A stretch of 64,000 nt of DNA from an uncultured Muribaculum sp. (lineage in GTDB: Bacteria > Bacteroidota > Bacteroidia > Bacteroidales > Muribaculaceae): contig CAJUTE010000009.1 of NCBI GenBank assembly GCA_910589555.1, forward strand, positions 12,132-76,131. The letters are read 5' to 3'. Below, one piece after another: positions 62,438 through 64,000 of this stretch. Each line of letters begins with the position of its first letter. Positions within the stretch are counted from its first letter, which is position 1. The position numbers and the translations under genes are program-made. A model generated the notes under the pieces. The model saw only the letters and a list, made by a program, of their open reading frames with translations. It ran no database searches and was not told the origin of the DNA.

Positions 62438-63610
62438 TTATCTTGTTTCGTAAAGATGTGTGAGGATGTCGATGTCGGCTTGAGTCAGTTCGACATGTCG
62501 GCGCGCCATTACGCGGCGGGCAGTGTCGAAAAATTTGCTGAGCGGAAGGTCGGAGAAACCGGCGGCGCCTCCTATGCTGAACGATGGAATGTAGGTGCGC
62601 GGGAATCCGGCTCCGTGGATGTTGCATCCCACGCCTGCCACTGTGGCGGTGTTGAACATGGTGTTTATGCCCGCTTTTGTGTGGTCGCCCATGATGAGTC
62701 CGCAGAACTGAAGTCCGGTGTGGATGAACCGGCGTGAGGGATAGTTCCACAGGCGTATTTCCGAGTAGTCGTTTTTGAGATTTGACGACACACAGTTGGC
62801 TCCGAGGTTGCACCATTCGCCGATTACGGCGTTGCCGAGAAATCCGTCATGCGCCTTGTTGCTGTAGCCGGTGATGACCACATTGTTTATTTCGCCGCCC
62901 ACCTTGCAGTAGGGTCCGATGGTGGTGGCGCCGTAGATTTTTGAGCCCATGTTGATGAATGAGTGGTCGCAGAGAGCGAGAGGACCTCTCACGCAGGTGC
63001 CTTCCATGATCTCGGCGTCGCGACCGATGTAGACCGGTCCGTGGTTGAGGTTGAAAATGACCCCTTCGGCTTTGGCGCCGGGTTCGAGGAACAGCTTGGG
63101 TGTTCCGTCGGGGAAGGTGGTGTCGCCGATCACGGTGCAGGTGTCACTTACCGGCAGGGAATTTCTTCCGCCGGTGAGAGCCTTGAAGTCGTCGATGAGG
63201 GCGCGGTCGTTGAGCATGAAGATGTCAGGGAGGGTCTTTATGATGAGCGGTGCGGCGCCGTCAAGCACTATTGAGTTTTCGGCTTTTTTTCCGCGGCGTG
63301 CTATCTCAGTGCCATTGCAGGTGATTGCCGTTCCCGGCTGTAGTGACGACAGGGCGTTGATCAGCTCGGGTGACGGGCACACATTGCCGGCGATGTAGAA
63401 ATCTTCGATAGTGTTTTCCTCTTTCAGCGGATATTTCGCGGCGAGGTAATCCTGAGTCTTGTAGGAATAATTTCCGGGAAACGCGATCTCCCACTTGCGG
63501 CGTATGGTGTTTATTCCGATTCGTATTTCGGCAACCGGACGGGTGAAAGTGAGCGGCAGAAGATTGTCGCGCTCTTCGGCAGGATCAAAAAGGATTATGT
63601 TGTTAGCCAT
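62438..63610 (-). CDS. GlmU-like putative sugar nucleotidyltransferase
   Basis: The 390-aa protein opens with NNIILFDPAEERDNLLPLTFTRPVAEIRIGINTIRRKWE, the start of the GlmU-like family common in Bacteroidota, and continues with a left-handed beta-helix (about 180-330) seen as repeated hexapeptides (VYIGRDAEIMEGTCVRGP, FINMGSKIYGATTIGPYCKVGGEI). The classical G-x-G-T-R-M nucleotidyltransferase motif of GlmU is not evident. It may move sugar phosphates or serve as an acyl- or nucleotidyl-transferase in wall or polysaccharide synthesis; the substrate cannot be read from sequence. Confidence 0.8.
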   Translation of the reverse strand: MANNIILFDPAEERDNLLPLTFTRPVAEIRIGINTIRRKWEIAFPGNYSYKTQDYLAAKYPLKEENTIEDFYIAGNVCPSPELINALSSLQPGTAITCNGTEIARRGKKAENSIVLDGAAPLIIKTLPDIFMLNDRALIDDFKALTGGRNSLPVSDTCTVIGDTTFPDGTPKLFLEPGAKAEGVIFNLNHGPVYIGRDAEIMEGTCVRGPLALCDHSFINMGSKIYGATTIGPYCKVGGEINNVVITGYSNKAHDGFLGNAVIGEWCNLGANCVSSNLKNDYSEIRLWNYPSRRFIHTGLQFCGLIMGDHTKAGINTMFNTATVAGVGCNIHGAGFPRTYIPSFSIGGAAGFSDLPLSKFFDTARRVMARRHVELTQADIDILTHLYETR

Positions 63611-63637
63611 AATGAAGTGTTGTTGATTGTTCTACTG

Positions 63638-63645
63638 CAAAGGTA
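63638..63645 (-). promoter_or_regulatory. Candidate -7 box for the GlmU-like gene
   Basis: Minus strand reads TACCTTTG (TAnnTTTG), 28 bp before the start at 63610. Confidence 0.5.
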
Positions 63646-63751
63646 GGAAAAAAACGAAAAACGGATTACGATAAGTGCCCAAATTCAGCAGTGATAGCGA
63701 TGATATGGCTTTGTCTCTATGGCGTGTGGTCTTGTTTTTGCAGAGGCTATA

Positions 63752-63823
63752 TTCCGGAAAAGAGACAGGCTCTCGTGTTTGAGCCTGTCCTCTAAAACGA
63801 TTGTCACGATAGTTTTTCCGGAA
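63752..63823 (-). other. Structured element next to the CRISPR array
   Basis: An outer inverted repeat (TTCCGGAAAA at 63752-63761 with TTTTCCGGAA at 63814-63823) surrounds an inner 9-bp hairpin (GACAGGCTC at 63764 with GAGCCTGTC at 63781). On the minus strand the inner hairpin is followed by TCTTTTCC, so it may terminate the array transcript. Function inferred. Confidence 0.4.
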
Positions 63824-64000
63824 CAACATTAAATTAATTCTACATCAAACCACAACTCTTGATGTTCTTTTCCATTGTCGTATTTTGTTGTCTATTAAAT
63901 GAATTCTACATCAAACCACAACACGCGAGCTTTAGAAGTTTCATAACGCAACGTTGTCTATTTAATGAATTCTACATCAAACCACAACAGAGCGTTAGTC
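63821..64000 (-). CRISPR. End of a CRISPR array (36-bp repeat, 30-bp spacer; likely type II)
   Basis: Three repeats are visible: 63821-63856 (degenerate), 63887-63922 and 63953-63988, with spacers at 63857-63886 and 63923-63952 (30 bp each) and a third running off the edge. The two good copies differ at one base. On the minus strand the repeat begins GTTGTGGTTTGATGTAGA and ends TAGACAAC. The first repeat keeps only the GTTGTGGTTTGATGTAGAATT half and is degraded after it, as expected for the leader-distal end of a minus-strand array. The sizes fit type II, often II-C in Bacteroidota. No cas gene is in the window. Confidence 0.93.

Noticed and set aside
63632..63829. 65-codon frame at the CRISPR edge
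   Set aside because: It crosses the inverted repeats and the promoter of the GlmU-like gene and starts inside the degenerate repeat.
63821..63856. Degenerate repeat as a tracrRNA anti-repeat
   Set aside because: It is spaced exactly 30 bp from the next repeat, and a plus-strand tracrRNA would run into the array with no room for its tail. A terminal array repeat is simpler.

Overview
The window reads as a chromosomal segment of a gut Bacteroidota of the order Bacteroidales, most like the Muribaculaceae. The grounds are a SusC/SusD pair, TlpA-like thioredoxin lipoproteins, a FISUMP-domain protein, DUF4836, DUF2851, a fused MurF-alanine racemase, a minimal TatA/TatC pair, and promoters of the Bacteroidota type (-7 box TAnnTTTG, weak Shine-Dalgarno signals). 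The family-level guess is from memory of gene content, not from a search.

Layout. 1-1133: a partial tRNA gene and a polyprenyl diphosphate synthase. 1204-9943: polA, then a leftward group of DUF2851, NamZ (exo-muramidase), a sodium/solute symporter and a WYL regulator, which looks like a MurNAc or peptidoglycan salvage set, then pfkA. 10042-11545: a small membrane protein and a YbhN-type flippase-like protein. 11708-20813: a six-gene leftward operon, SusC (broken by one frameshift), SusD, a degenerate Mx1-like lipoprotein, a FISUMP lipoprotein and two TlpA-like proteins. 21356-27004: rimP-nusA-infB-folK plus a small Rossmann-like gene. 27080-31419: hisGDCB. 31414-34753: an ABC exporter pair and a DUF4836 lipoprotein.

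34925-35759 is the most interesting accessory locus. It holds an Abi-family (AbiF/AbiD-like) HEPN protein preceded by a promoter-like box, a stem-loop and a terminator-like hairpin, so it may be an RNA-antitoxin/HEPN-toxin module. 35830-39555: guaA, miaA, pepT. 39689-41530: an AT-rich accessory patch with a DUF3791/DUF3990 cassette, an orphan vsr and a very small gene. 41644-51850: housekeeping genes (C1 aminopeptidase, murF-alr, tatC/tatA, fabD, a cation/proton antiporter, a U32 peptidase). 52094-53523: a second AT-rich patch with an unrecognised gene and an antitoxin followed by a truncated toxin. 53550-55426: a MATE transporter and a low-molecular-weight phosphatase. 55509-62279: a leftward run argR-GNAT-argG-argC-argD-proC-ssb-lpxB. 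62438-63610: a GlmU-like nucleotidyltransferase. 63821-64000: the end of a CRISPR array with 36-bp repeats and 30-bp spacers, typical of type II; its cas genes would lie beyond the right edge.

Most genes fall into compact operons with ATGA-type overlaps, which links their jobs: translation and transcription factors together, histidine synthesis together, arginine and proline synthesis together, and nutrient capture by SusCD with periplasmic redox proteins. The defence-type genes (Abi locus, DUF3990 cassette, vsr, toxin remnant, CRISPR array) are scattered in short AT-rich gaps between core operons rather than grouped in one island.
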